DNA of 64,000 nt from Certhia americana (Eukaryota; Chordata; Aves; Passeriformes; Certhiidae). This document shows positions 1 to 10,824 of the stretch, in pieces (positions within the stretch are counted from its first letter, which is position 1; the number at the start of each line of letters is the position of its first letter). Location of the stretch: the NCBI GenBank assembly GCA_018697195.1, contig JAGMWU010000072.1, positions 62,001 through 126,000 on the forward strand, written 5' to 3'. The notes under the pieces are model-generated. The model saw only the letters and a list, made by a program, of their open reading frames with translations, made no database searches and was not told the DNA's origin. The position numbers were made by a program, and so were the translations under genes.

Positions 1-243
1 AGCTCTCCAGACTCTTGTTTCCTATCCCCTCCCACGAATAGCAATTCTGTGTCCCCTTGCCCTGTCCTTCACCCCAGGGAGAGTGTGGTCCCATCCCCGT
101 GCAGGGGGGGATGATGTGTGGGGGAAGCCAAATCCTGTCAGGAGCTGTGGTCAAGGAGCAAAGGTACTGCCAGCCCTGCTCTGACCATGTATCACACCCT
201 GGCTGCAGTGCCTGAGCACACCTCTTCCTATTCTGTCTTCCAG

Positions 244-1976
244 GACATTACCTACCTCCGCATCCCCCTGCCTGACACCCCTGAAGCCAACATGTGAGTA
301 CCCTGGGGAGGCTGGGGACGTGCAGGGAGGTGGGAGGGTGACCAGAGGTGATGGATCACAGCTTCTCAAGCCTTTCATGTGCTGCCTCCAGCTCCTCAAG
401 CACAACCCACAGGCTGGAGATGTGATGCCACAGTGCAGAGGACCTCCCCTGGACTGCAACAGCATCCCAGTTCAGTGACTGATATGAGTATGTGCCCTGG
501 GGTGAGGCGAGGGGCAGCCACCCTGCAGCACCCATGGAGAGGAGTAGCAAGCATCCCCCCAGGCAGAGTCTGGAGAGGGGAGAGCACATAAAGGGTGTGG
601 AGCCAGCCAAGGGCACAGGCGTGGCTGGAGATTCAAGCAGCCAGCGTCCCACTGCCCCAGCATGAGTCACACAAGTCACAGGGCAGCCCCGTGCAGAGCA
701 CAGTGTCCCCTTCTGTGTCCCCAGCACATAATGAGCTGGCAAATCCACCTTTCCTTGGGAATAAACAGCATTGAGCTGCTCAGGTCTCAGCCGTGGCTGG
801 CAGATCCCCTAAAACAACTCAAACATGCAGGGCTGTTCTGCCTACAGCTAAAAATGTTGTTCCACCCTTGAAGTTCTTATTCTGTCTCGTTTATTTTTCC
901 TGCTAGCAAGAGGCACTTCAAGGAATGCATCAGTTTTATCCATCAGTGTCGCCTGCATGGAGGGAACTGCCTCGTACACTGGTAATGCTTCTTCCCCTGT
1001 GCCCTGCTCAGCAGATACAGCCCCCAGCCCCTCACTTTAGCTGCAACTCCTGATCAAAGCCAGCCTGTGCCAGAGGGCTCTGTGCCAGTGGACCCACCCA
1101 GGATCCACCCTTGGCTGTGGCTTGTGACTCAAACCCAGTGGGATCCAGGCAGTCCTGGAGTCGGGAAAGCTTTTTGCTGCAGCTGAGTGTGCGGGATGAG
1201 CAGGGTTTGGGGCAGGCAGCCAGGCAGTGGCTGCTGCTCCCATTCCCTGTAGAGGAGTTGGTATTTATAGGCACTGATGGCCAGGACCTTGGAAGGTCTC
1301 AGGCCTCCGAGAGAGCAAGTCCTTGGAGAAGAAGAACTGAAATATCTGAGGCACGGGGGTGGAGGAAGAGGCAAGCATGGGGTCAGGGTGTGCCACTAAC
1401 ACCAGCCCTTCTGCACTTTCCCTTGCCAGCCTCGCTGGCATCTCTCGCAGTACCACCGTGGTCGTTGCCTATGTCATGGTTGTCACGGAGCTGAGCTGCC
1501 AGGAGGTGCTGGATGCCATCCGAACCATCCGGCCTGTCGCCAACCCCAACCCCGGCTTCAGGCAGCAGCTGTCTGAGTTCGGCGGCAGCGCAGCCCGCAA
1601 GGTGGGACAAGCCTCTGCCACCCGTGCCCTGCTCTGTGGCTGAGCCTGCCATGGGTCTCAGAGCAAGGACGAGTCCTGAGGGGACTCGGTTTCTTCCCTG
1701 CTCCCCTTGCTGGCCCTGTCTTTGTAAACAAGCACTGTATTTTACTTCTCGCTCTTTCCCCAGGTCCGCAGGCACCTGAAGCAGAGGTATGGGACGTCCC
1801 CTTTCAATGACGAGGAAGAAATAAAGGCTTTGCTGCCAGTAGGGAGAGAAGGAACGTCCAGGACAGAGGGAGCTGTGCAAGGACTGGTCCCAAGAGCCAG
1901 AGACATGAGGAACACAAGTCCTTTCCTGCTGCGGGTGAAGAGGACGTTCTCCTGCATCCCGGCTTGTCTGAAGTGA
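244..1976 (+). CDS. DUSP15: DUSP15, dual-specificity protein phosphatase (partial, 5' exons outside window)
   Basis: Four coding exons are read: 244-293, 907-981, 1430-1601 and 1764-1976, all with GT-AG borders and matching phases, giving 169 residues to the TGA at 1974-1976. The protein starts DITYLRIPLPDTPEAN and contains the phosphatase signature HCLAGISRST, that is HCxxGxxRS with catalytic Cys and Arg. This is followed by RPVANPNPGFRQQLSEFG, typical of the atypical dual-specificity phosphatases DUSP15/DUSP22. The tail (RVKRTFSCIPACLK) matches DUSP15 as I remember it. Such enzymes dephosphorylate Ser/Thr and Tyr, and mammalian DUSP15 (VHY) is N-myristoylated. The myristoylated N-terminus and roughly the first 45 residues lie upstream of the window. 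The intron at 982-1429 splits the codon of the catalytic cysteine (TG|C). DUSP22 is the main alternative; synteny and the tail favour DUSP15. Confidence 0.93.
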
Positions 1977-2656
1977 CCGAAGCCAAGGGAGAGCAGTGAG
2001 CATCACCCAACAGCCCGGGAGAGATGAAGGAGATGCAATACAATGGGACAGGGAGAACTGGGCAGGAACCTGCACAAAGCCCACCTCCTTCTCTTCTGGG
2101 GTGGGAATGTGCCACCCTCTGTCTGGACAGGTTTCATGGACACTGTTGGGCTTTGCAGCACGTGCTGGGCTCATCTTCTTCACATCCGGTCTGCTGGGGA
2201 CACAGGTCCCTGCCCCTGGGTCACTGCAGGCTCCTGCTTGGGGCAGAACACAGAGGGGGGCTCTTCTGCCACAGTACCCAGGTGTTGCCAGCAGCAGCTT
2301 TAGCACCTGGGTACCCACTGCATGGCCTCAGGGTGCACGGGAGAGCCGGTGCTCCCCTCAGAGCAGTTTTCCCACCAGCAGCACAAGCTCCCAGCGTCCA
2401 GGTGGCTGTGGAGCAGGGACACACCAGTGTGCCAGCAGGTAATGCCACCACACAGGCTCCCAGGCAAGGGTCCAGCTCCAGACTGGCCAAGCACAAGCCC
2501 TGAGCAAGCACTGTAGCTTTAGGAATCCATTGCACCCTGTTTCCACCTATCCCAGGGCACAATCTAACAGGTGGGAACAAAACATTTAACCTGGCCAGAC
2601 CTCACTAGAGCAGAGCCTTAAGCCATTTTGCTTAAAGACTTTCTATGTCCCCCAGT

Positions 2657-2662
2657 AATAAA
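2657..2662 (+). terminator. Candidate poly(A) signal of DUSP15
   Basis: AATAAA about 680 nt downstream of the DUSP15 stop codon, the first canonical hexamer after the CDS. Use is inferred. Confidence 0.45.
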
Positions 2663-5517
2663 TACCCTTCTCTGTGGTCTGACTCTCCTGTGATGGCCGG
2701 GTTGAGACGGGGATCAATGGGGAAGGTCCCAGCATGGGACCAGTCTGGAGCTGCTGCTGGCCACTCTCTGGAGTGGGCTGGGGAGACTGACATGCCTGGA
2801 CAGGGCTCACCCTGCTGCCTTGTGGGAAGTTGACAAGGGAGGCCAGAAATGTGAGTGCTATGGCAGGGCTCTCTGGGGACAAGCTCTGCTCCAGGAGATG
2901 TTGGGAGCAGCAGGTGGGAGCTCACCTGCAACCTATTTCACTGTAGCCTCTCCACTCACTGGATCCAGGAGCACCAGGTCCAGGAGTCTGCTGGCTCCAG
3001 CTGCTGGGAGTACTGGGAGCCTGGCACCAGCTTAGTATCACAAGCCCCAAATCTGTCCCATTTACACCTTTTCCTGAACCAGAGTTCCAGGTAGGAAAAA
3101 TTCTGAGGATGCCCAGCTGGGTCATTAGCATTGTCCCTGTTGGGACTCAGAGCCTATTTCTGAGGTCCCACTCATCCCTGCCTCTCCTCTCCTAGGGGAA
3201 GGGATCTCCCAGGAGACAAAACTTCAAGATGAGGGTTCCTTCCTGCTGCCAGCATCTGCCTGCTGGGCTGGGTGCTGCCTTGGGGTGACCCAGGCATACT
3301 GGGAGCTCTACCCTCTTTGGGTAGATACTGAGTGAACTGAATAACCAGGGGTGGATCATCCTTCACTGTTCCTGCATCATCCACTATGGGATCCCACTCT
3401 CCTCCCAGTTCCTTCCAAGCACCCCTACCCAGGCCAGGCTCTCCAGCACCCTTTGGCCTCCTCAGCACCCAGCAGGGTGGAAACCCTGCAGCCCAGGACC
3501 ACACATCTGGGATGGATGTGTGCCCCATGCACAGCTGCACCCTCCCCCACTAGGACACCTTATGCCAAGGTGTTTATACCCAGGGATTCCCCTGTTCCCA
3601 CTGTAAACCACACAGGGCCCTGGCCCCTCCAGCTCAGCTTCACAGCACAGCTAAATGTATTTATTTTGGCAGGTCTGGTTTACACAGCTTGGAAAAACCC
3701 GGGCAAGGGCAGGGTTAGCTACGAGTTAATGTTTGACTGCCTTTTGAAGCTCATTTTGGCATGAAAAGTTTAAGGGTTAAGCGTTCACCTTCCCTGAGAA
3801 AGAAGTGCGGTGAGGAATACAGTGGGGAATCTGGCCCCTGAGCGTCCTCACGGATGCCCGGGTAATTAGATCCCCCGGGTCCTGCGTCACCAGGCGACTG
3901 CCACACCACATGAAATCCCCGGCCGGACGATAAAACTTATCCCGGCGAGCTGGGGCTGACAAACGAGCCGGCGGCTGCGATTATCTCCCGGCCTTGGCTA
4001 TAATCAGTGCAAGCCACTGGGAGGCTGTGCAGTGACTCCTTGCCATCGCTCTGCTTCCCAAGGCAGAAAGGGGAGATGTGGATTCTCTGTCAGTCAGTTC
4101 CCAGGCCCTTTTCCCAGAGCGTGGCCCCACAGCTCGCCCAGATGAGGAGCACAGGTGGTGCAGGGACTTCACTTTGCAACAGAGGGGTCCCAGGCAGGCT
4201 CAATGAGAGAAAACCCCACCCAGTGGGGCTCGCTCGTACACCCCGTGTGGCCCCTACACCCTGTGGCCCCTCTGTGCCACGTGGCTGTGCCCTGTCCTCA
4301 CATCCTCTGGGAAAGCCCAGGGCTGGGCTCTCTGCCACTGATTATTCATTTGGAGACTTTGCAGCCCCAGTAGCTCTCAGGAACTTTGCTTCTCAGAGGT
4401 GACTTTCTCTGACTCAGAGCAGGAAAGGAGACCGGGAGGACTGCAAAAGGAGACTTGGGGGGTGGGGGACAGCAGCCAAGCAGAGGAGCAGCGTTTTCTT
4501 GCACAGCGCCATGAGACTCTGCAGCAGTGATGGAGGAACCAACACTGGTGTCATATCAGGGTAGCCCAGTGACCCAGCCCATGCCCTCCTGGGGGCCAGT
4601 GGGGAGCTGGTGCAGGGTGTGTCCCACCGCGGTCCCGGCAGCTCATCCACCCTTCCCACCCGTTTCCCGTTCGACTCAGCATCCAGAGCCCCACGAGGCA
4701 GACGTGAGCATTAGAGCAGAGGAGAGATTTCAGAGATAGGGACATGTGACTGTTCACACTACCCTGCAAACCCCGTGCTCTTCCCGCAGCTCCCTGCAGC
4801 TTCCCACACCCATGGAGTGAGTAGCTGGTCCCGCGGGAGAATGCAGCCCCTGGAGCTGGGACGTGTCCGGCTGGGTTCCCAAAGCAGGAAGTAAAAAGAG
4901 TAGCGTCCCTTTATCCCCTTCGGGGGTCATGTGGGAGACCTGACAGTTTTGGGGAAAGCATTTGGGAGGGGTGCAAGAGTTCCGTGTGCCTTCTGGTGCC
5001 TTGTCCCCACTCCTGAGGATGCAATGTGCCTGTCCCTCTCCCGTGAGTGCAGGGTGCCTGTGTTGAGAAATACACCTAACGCAGGTATCTCGGTATGTAA
5101 ATTAACAGTGCGAGCTGCACATTATGTTCTGCACAGCAGGAAAAGGCTGGAGCCCCAGGTAACAGCCGGGAACGGGCGCCCACCCTTTGCCTAACAAAGG
5201 GCACTTCCCGGTGTGGGGGGTCAATCACCCAGAGCCTCCGCAGGAGCCAATGAACAACGGGAAGAGCCTAAACTCACCACTGGTGTGTGCACACATTGTG
5301 AGCGTCTGAAACCTCGGGGATGCCTTTTTTGGGGGTCCATCCCAGACGCACCAGCTCCAGCTCTTCCCATTGCTGTAAGCTTCAATTACGACATCACTCT
5401 TTTCCTGAACACGGATGTCTGACGCTGCTGCGTGGGGAAAAGTAGAGCAGAGCAAAAGTTTTAAGACCCGTTCCCCCCCGCCGCCTTGGGGCAGCCAGAA
5501 CCTGCGGCGTGGGCCGG
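2663..5517. other. Intergenic, DUSP15 to IRF10-like gene
   Basis: No exon with a recognisable protein match is seen on either strand. The GC-rich open frames here have no family motif. The only structured part is at about 3640-4080, described as a separate GATA-motif element. Confidence 0.6.
3929..3985. promoter_or_regulatory. Candidate GATA-factor cis-element
   Basis: A palindromic pair GATA...CTTATC (3929-3941) is followed by TTATC at 3981-3985. They sit in a non-repetitive stretch between DUSP15 and the IRF gene. Only the motifs are observed; enhancer function is inferred. Confidence 0.3.
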
Positions 5518-5554
5518 GAAAAGAAAAGTGAAACCCGGAGCTGCTTTCGGTTTC
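5518..5554 (+). promoter_or_regulatory. ISRE/IRF-type elements at the IRF10-like start
   Basis: GAAAAGAAAAGTGAAAC at 5518-5534 contains the IRF core AANNGAAA (AAGTGAAA). TTTCGGTTTC at 5545-5554 is a perfect inverted GAAANNGAAA. Both lie 15-50 nt upstream of the IRF start codon in a GC-rich promoter or 5'UTR. They suggest control by interferon-activated ISGF3 or by IRFs, possibly including self-regulation; this is inferred from motifs only. Confidence 0.6.
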
Positions 5555-5568
5555 GCCGCCGGGCCGCG

Positions 5569-8244
5569 ATGGCGGAGCCGGGGGCGCCCATGCGGCTGAA
5601 GGACTGGCTGATCGCACAGATCGACAGCGGCCGGTACCCGGGGCTGCGCTGGGAGAACCGGCACCGAACGCTCTTCCGCATCCCTTGGAAGCACGCGGCT
5701 AAGCAGGATTACCGGCAGCAGGAGGATGCCGCGCTCTTCAAGGTACCCCAGGCTCCCCGCGGCTCCCACCCGGCCCTGGGAGGGTCCCTGGGACTGGCCC
5801 CCCGGGCTCCGTGTGCTCTCCTGGGGCTCCCCATTGCCCGAGGCTCTCCACTGCCCAGCTCTGTGCGCACCCCGGAATCGCTTACCCAGCCTCTGTGCAG
5901 CCGAGCTCCATGTGCCTCCAGGGCTCTCCATTACCTGACTCTGTGCGCAGCACTAGGACTTGGCTCCATGCACGCCCCTGCACACACCGCCCAGCTCCGT
6001 GTGCTCCCCCTCACCACCCAGCTCCCCGCAGTCCCCAGTTCCCCATTGCCCCCCCGCCCCGGTGGACTCATACCCCGGTGAACCCCCTTGGACAGCCGAG
6101 TCAGGGGTCAGGTTGTGGCAGCCCCCACGGCACAGGGCACCCTCTGTCCCTCAGGCTTGGGCTGTCTACAAGGGGAAGTACCACGAAGGGACGGACAAGG
6201 CCGACCCCTCCACCTGGAAGACGCGGCTACGCTGCGCCCTCAACAAGAGCACCGACTTCCAGGAGGTGCCCGAGCGGAGCCAGCTGGACATCTCCGAGCC
6301 TTACAAGGTGTACCAGATTATGACTGACAGAGCCTGTGATGCAGGTACGTCCCTGCCGTCCCACCTTCTGCGCTAGATGTGGGGATAATGAACCATGCCT
6401 GTAGAAGCCCTGTGTCCAACAGACATTACCCTTCCTCCCTGCTCCTCTTCCTCTCTGGGTGTCCCAGACAGCCAGCTCTCTTCCCTGGAGCTGTTCCTGC
6501 CGTTTGCCAGGGGTTCATCCATTCTTTCTTGCTCTCTGCAGAAGACAGTGACATGCAGTCCCCAGGCAGTGAGGACCAGCAGGTGAGCCTGCCCTGTGCC
6601 ATCCAGGCAGGGGAGAAGGTGGGACCCTCAAATCCCCCCCTCACCCATCAGCTGCTCTCCCACTTGCATACTGCCTGCATTTCTCCCACGGGACATCAGA
6701 GAGGGCTCCCTGTACCATGCACTGCCAGACCCAGGCAGGGGATCTGCTGGCTTTTGGGGTCCATGCTAGAGGCAGGAGCTGGCTCAGGATACCCTGCTGC
6801 CAGGTCAGCCCTAACCAAAGCTGCTCCTACCCCCAGGGCAGCACTGCAGGGAGTACAAAGAAGGAGGAAATCCAGAAGGACGTGCTAGAGAGTGCCCACG
6901 TGTCTCCACAGCCCTGCCTTTCTGGCCACCCAACTGAGCGAGGTGAGGAGGGTCCCTCTGGGGCTGGGGGCAGGGAGCACACACTTCTGCAAGGGTCCTG
7001 CTATCCTGTTGGTCCTGCAGGCAACACCTGTGGGGATTGAGGAAGGGGCTGAGGACTCCCTACCCCAGCAAAGCCATGCCTTTAGGGGATATAATAAGGC
7101 CAAATAATGTGAGCAAACACAGTGGGAAGTGTGAGCCCAGGGGCTTGGGCCAGGAGGGTGCCTGGGAGCCCTTGGAGTAATTGTCCTTTTACCACCTCAT
7201 CTCTGCCCTGGTCCAGGGTGCTTTGTGAGGGGAGTCTTCTATGGCTGGAACCCGACCCATGGCCAGTTTCTTCCTGGACCCCAGTCTTACCTCCATATGG
7301 AGGATGTCAACAATTCAGGTAGGAGCCACGCTGCAGGCAGTGCCCTGGGTGACCCCACCAGCCCAGATTGCCCATGAACTGACCCTCCCTTTGCCCCAGA
7401 CTGCTGGCTCCACATCCGCCTGTACTACTGCGATGTGCTGGTGAAGGAGGTGACCACCCGCACAGCCGAGGGCTGCCGCATCACCACCAGCGCCATGCCA
7501 GCCGACAACGAGCACCTCTACGGCCCCTCCTGCATGGAGCAGATTAAATTCCCCCCACCACAGGTGCTCAGTGGCCATGGCCATGTGGCCTGCATGATCG
7601 ACGTGCTGGAGCGGCTCTTGCCCCACCTGGAACGCGGGGTGCTGCTGTGGGTAGCACCTGAGGGGGTCTTCATGAAGCGCCAGTGCCAGGGCAGGGTGTA
7701 CTGGAACGGGCCACTGGCCCCGCACAAGAACTGGCCCAACAAGCTGGAGAGGGAGAAGACTTACAAACTGTTGGACACACAGCAGTACATACAGCGTAAG
7801 TCCCTGGGAGACCCCAGGAAGAGGGGCAGATCCTGCCCTGGTGTGGCTGATGGGGTCTGACAGGTTTGGTGTCTTGCAGAGGTGCGGGAGTACCTGAGCA
7901 ATGGGCAGCTCATGCCACAGTACCAGATCTACCTGTGCTTTGGGGAGGAATACCCCACCAGAGCTGGGCACCCCTTCCAGAAGCTCATCATGGCTCATGT
8001 GAGTAACCACTGGGGCTGGTGACCCCCAAACCAGGCACAGGGACCATTGGAAAGGCAGGCACACAGACCTGTGCCCATCCTCTGTTGTTCTGTGTCTCCG
8101 CAGGTGGAGCCGGTGTTCGCACGGGAGCTCTTCCATCATGCCCAACGCTTGAGGCCGACACTGCTTTGCAATTCCCCCCAGCCCTGTGCCCCTGGCACCT
8201 CCAGCCATGTTCTCCATGTCCTCAAACAGCTCTGCCAGCCCTGA
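5569..8244 (+). CDS. IRF10: Interferon regulatory factor, IRF10-like
   Basis: Eight coding exons: 5569-5742, 6155-6344, 6542-6582, 6837-6942, 7217-7318, 7400-7795, 7880-7998 and 8104-8244. All junctions are in phase and give 422 residues. The N-terminal DNA-binding domain spans about residues 5-115 across the first two exons and has the family's tryptophan repeat (DWLIAQ, LRWEN, RIPWKHA, AWAVYKGKY, STWKTRLRCALNKS). A short variable linker covers exons 3-4. Exons 5-7 encode the IRF-association domain (VFYGWNPTHGQF, DCWLHIRLYYCDVLVKEV, YLCFGEEYP). It should be a nuclear transcription factor binding ISRE elements. IRF10 is assigned because the gene belongs to the IRF4/8/9/10 group, lies beside DUSP15/FOXS1, and IRF10 is kept in birds and fish but lost in human and mouse. 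IRF4 and IRF8 lie elsewhere in mammals; a paralogue such as IRF9 is not fully excluded. No break is seen. Confidence 0.87.
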
Positions 8245-8544
8245 CTTGGGTGGGAGAGGAGAGCCCAGTTGCCATAAAGTCTCAGAGTGGGAGGGTCTGA
8301 GCCCCACATGGTCCCACTCTAGCTGCATGTCCCAAAGCATGAGCTCAGGGTGCTCAGTGTGTGTGACCAGACAAGGACGGATGTTAGCTGGGGTGGGCAG
8401 GTGCTGCTGCCCCTGTGATTGCTGTATTTATTCCTTAGGAGTCCCCCAGGCGGGATTTGTTGTGTGCCTATTCAGCAAGCCAGGGCAGACCTGGCTCTGT
8501 CCTTGCACCTTGTGCAGCCAGGACTCACTGCTATGAGCCTTAGA

Positions 8545-8550
8545 AATAAA
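8545..8550 (+). terminator. Poly(A) signal of IRF10-like gene
   Basis: AATAAA about 300 nt after the stop codon at 8242-8244, followed by a GT-rich stretch (GTTGTGTTTTCG), the usual arrangement of a cleavage site. Confidence 0.7.
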
Positions 8551-9439
8551 GGTTGTGTTTTCGTATCGGTGTTGGGGCTGGCTCTGGTGTGGGGGGCTGG
8601 TGCTGGTCCAAGCAGAACACAGGTGGCTGGGGAAACAGTCCACACATAGCCTCATGTGGGCAAAGCCAGCTCAGCTCCAGCCACAGGGAAACTGAGACAA
8701 GCCCCAGCCCCAGTGCTGGCTCCAGACCTGTCCTGCCCCTTGTCCCAGCCCCTCAGAAGGGGTGAAGGCAGCAGCGAGGTGCCTGTTGGCTGTTCTGCTG
8801 ACCTGGCAACACAGAAGTCTGTCCCAAAGGCAGTCCATCACTACCTGTGCCTCAGTTTACACTCATGAATGTTGTGATGGGGCACCTGGGGCCTGTGCTG
8901 TGCCCACAGTTGTGCGAACAATGCAGGGACCTGTCACAACAGAGACTTGGCACAGGGTCCAGCACAAGCCCTGGCTGGGTTGGGGGCTGAGGCACTGGGG
9001 TGGGCAGGGGGCAGGTGGGCATCTGAGGGCAGGCAGCACCCTCAGTGCTGCCAACATCCCTCACTCAGCCTCACTCCAGGCCCAGCCAGAGCCTGGCTGC
9101 TCACCGTGAGCAGGCAGGATGAGAACCATGGCGTGGGAACCTTCTGTGGGAAAAGGGGCTGGGGGAGCCGGGGGCTGTGCCCGCCTCTGCCCTGGGGAGA
9201 CTGCGGCCGTGCCAACCCCGGGGCCGCTGGCTGCTGGCCGCCGGCCTTGGCGGCGCATCCGTCCGTCTGTCCACAGGGACCAGTGCTGGACGGCAGAGTC
9301 CCGCTCCGCCCTGGGCGGCCCCTCAGAGGAGGGGCCCGCCGCCCCCTCTCCGGCCGGCGGGTTTTAACGGGCCGTGCCGGGGCCGCGCGGCAGAGCGGGA
9401 TCAGCGGCAGAGCTGCAACGGCGGGGAGCGGCCGGGAGG
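8551..9439. other. Intergenic and FOXS1 5' flank
   Basis: No exon is seen. From about 9150 the sequence becomes strongly GC- and CpG-rich, consistent with the FOXS1 promoter. A weak TTTTAA box lies at 9361-9366, about 75 nt before the start codon. Confidence 0.5.
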
Positions 9440-10786
9440 ATGCAGCCGGACCTCCCCGTCGGCGACGCGGTGCTGCGCAGCCCACCGGCCCCTGAACCGG
9501 CCGGCGGCGCCTTCCCCAGCGCTGAGGCCACCAAGCCACCCTACAGCTACATCGCCCTCATCACCATGGCCATCCAGAGCGCGCCCGAGCAGCGCATCAC
9601 CCTCAGCGGCATCTACCGCTACATCATGGGCCGCTTCACCTTCTACCGCGAGAACAAGCAGGGCTGGCAGAACAGCATCCGCCACAATCTCTCCCTCAAC
9701 GAGTGCTTCGTCAAGGTGCCCCGTGATGACAAGAAGCCGGGAAAGGGCAACTACTGGACCCTCGACCCCGACTGCTACAACATGTTTGAGAACGGCAGCT
9801 TCTTGCGGCGCCGTCGGCGCTTCACCAGGAAGAGGGGACTCCGGGATGCTCCAGGCACTGAGGGGGACGAGGGGCGAGGGAAGACCCCCAGGCAGCAGGC
9901 ACGAGGGCTGCCCGCTGCCCCGCTGCCGGAGGAGGGGAAGGCAGAGGAGGGCTACACCTCGCCGTCGGCCGCAGGACGCCTGCCGAGCCCTGCCGCTGTG
10001 TCTGAGGGTGCCGGGGTGCCGGGGTGCGCTGAGCCCTGCGCCCGGCGTCAGCCACCCAAGGCCAGGCAGCCCTGCCTGTACTTGCCGGACGTGCCACAGC
10101 CCAAGGGGCCGTTCTTCACGCCCCCCGAGAGCCGCCCGCCCAAGGAGACTGTCTTCGGGGGGCTCCCGGCGGCGCTGCAGCTGCCCCGGCCAGGTCAGTA
10201 CCCATTGCCCAGCGAGCGACCAGCCCAGCACCAGCACCCTGCCCTGCTGCCTGCCCTGCTGCCCACCCAGCACAGGGACCCTCCGCAGGACTCGCCGGCC
10301 ACCCCAGACACCCCCCCAGAGCAGCTGGAGGGCAAGGAGCTTGCTGCCCCTGGGTTGGGGCCATGTCAGCCATTCGGGCAGGTGCCACCTGCATTCCCCG
10401 GCAACCTCCTCGGCACGGGCAAGCCCCCCTCATCCTGCTTCCTGGAGGGAGAGGGCTACACACAGCCCCACCTGCCCGTGTTCGGCTCCTTCAGCCGGCC
10501 GGGCCCCGAGGCGCTGGGCAGCAGCTACCAGTGCCGGGTGCAGGCGCTGAGCTTCTGCATGAAGGAGCGGCCCTGCAGCACAGCGCTGGAGCATCTCCTG
10601 GCTGCAGGCCCCCCGGCCTCCACCACCCCCCGCCAGCCACCCTTCGGGGCCATGGGGCCACGGGCAGGTGAGCAGAAGGAGCCTTGGGGGCCAGGGACCA
10701 CGATCCCACTGCAGGGGGGTAATGGCTACCCCCTGGGGCTGCCCCCCTGCCTCTACCGGACACCCGGCATGTTCTTCTTCGAGTGA
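9440..10786 (+). CDS. FOXS1: FOXS1, forkhead box transcription factor
   Basis: A single-exon CDS of 448 residues starts with [12 protein letters not shown]. The forkhead (winged-helix) domain spans about residues 32-123: [35 protein letters not shown], the recognition helix [16 protein letters not shown], then [10 protein letters not shown] and the basic wing [10 protein letters not shown]. The rest is a proline-rich, probably disordered tail ending GMFFFE. FOXS1 binds DNA in the nucleus and in mammals marks neural-crest, sensory-neuron and pericyte lineages. The lack of introns and the position next to MYLK2 fit FOXS1, and FOXC/FOXL-type forkheads are the alternatives. At 448 residues it is longer than the roughly 330 I recall for human; the extra length is in the tail. 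The start is the first ATG upstream of the domain with no in-frame competitor nearby. Confidence 0.92.
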   Translation: MQPDLPVGDAVLRSPPAPEPAGGAFPSAEATKPPYSYIALITMAIQSAPEQRITLSGIYRYIMGRFTFYRENKQGWQNSIRHNLSLNECFVKVPRDDKKPGKGNYWTLDPDCYNMFENGSFLRRRRRFTRKRGLRDAPGTEGDEGRGKTPRQQARGLPAAPLPEEGKAEEGYTSPSAAGRLPSPAAVSEGAGVPGCAEPCARRQPPKARQPCLYLPDVPQPKGPFFTPPESRPPKETVFGGLPAALQLPRPGQYPLPSERPAQHQHPALLPALLPTQHRDPPQDSPATPDTPPEQLEGKELAAPGLGPCQPFGQVPPAFPGNLLGTGKPPSSCFLEGEGYTQPHLPVFGSFSRPGPEALGSSYQCRVQALSFCMKERPCSTALEHLLAAGPPASTTPRQPPFGAMGPRAGEQKEPWGPGTTIPLQGGNGYPLGLPPCLYRTPGMFFFE

Positions 10787-10818
10787 GGGGCTCCCCACCC
10801 TGGGACAACCCAGCACCT

Positions 10819-10824
10819 AATAAA
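10819..10824 (+). terminator. Poly(A) signal of FOXS1
   Basis: AATAAA 33 nt downstream of the FOXS1 stop, followed by TGTGGTCTCTGTG. The 3'UTR would be very short. Confidence 0.75.

Noticed and set aside
1383..2318. 311-codon minus-strand open frame over the DUSP15 last exons
   Set aside because: It is antisense to conserved DUSP15 exons, has no domain, and is a by-product of GC-rich coding sequence.
9401..10273. 290-codon frame antisense to FOXS1
   Set aside because: It mirrors the forkhead coding exon; the composition is a reverse-strand shadow and no motif is present.
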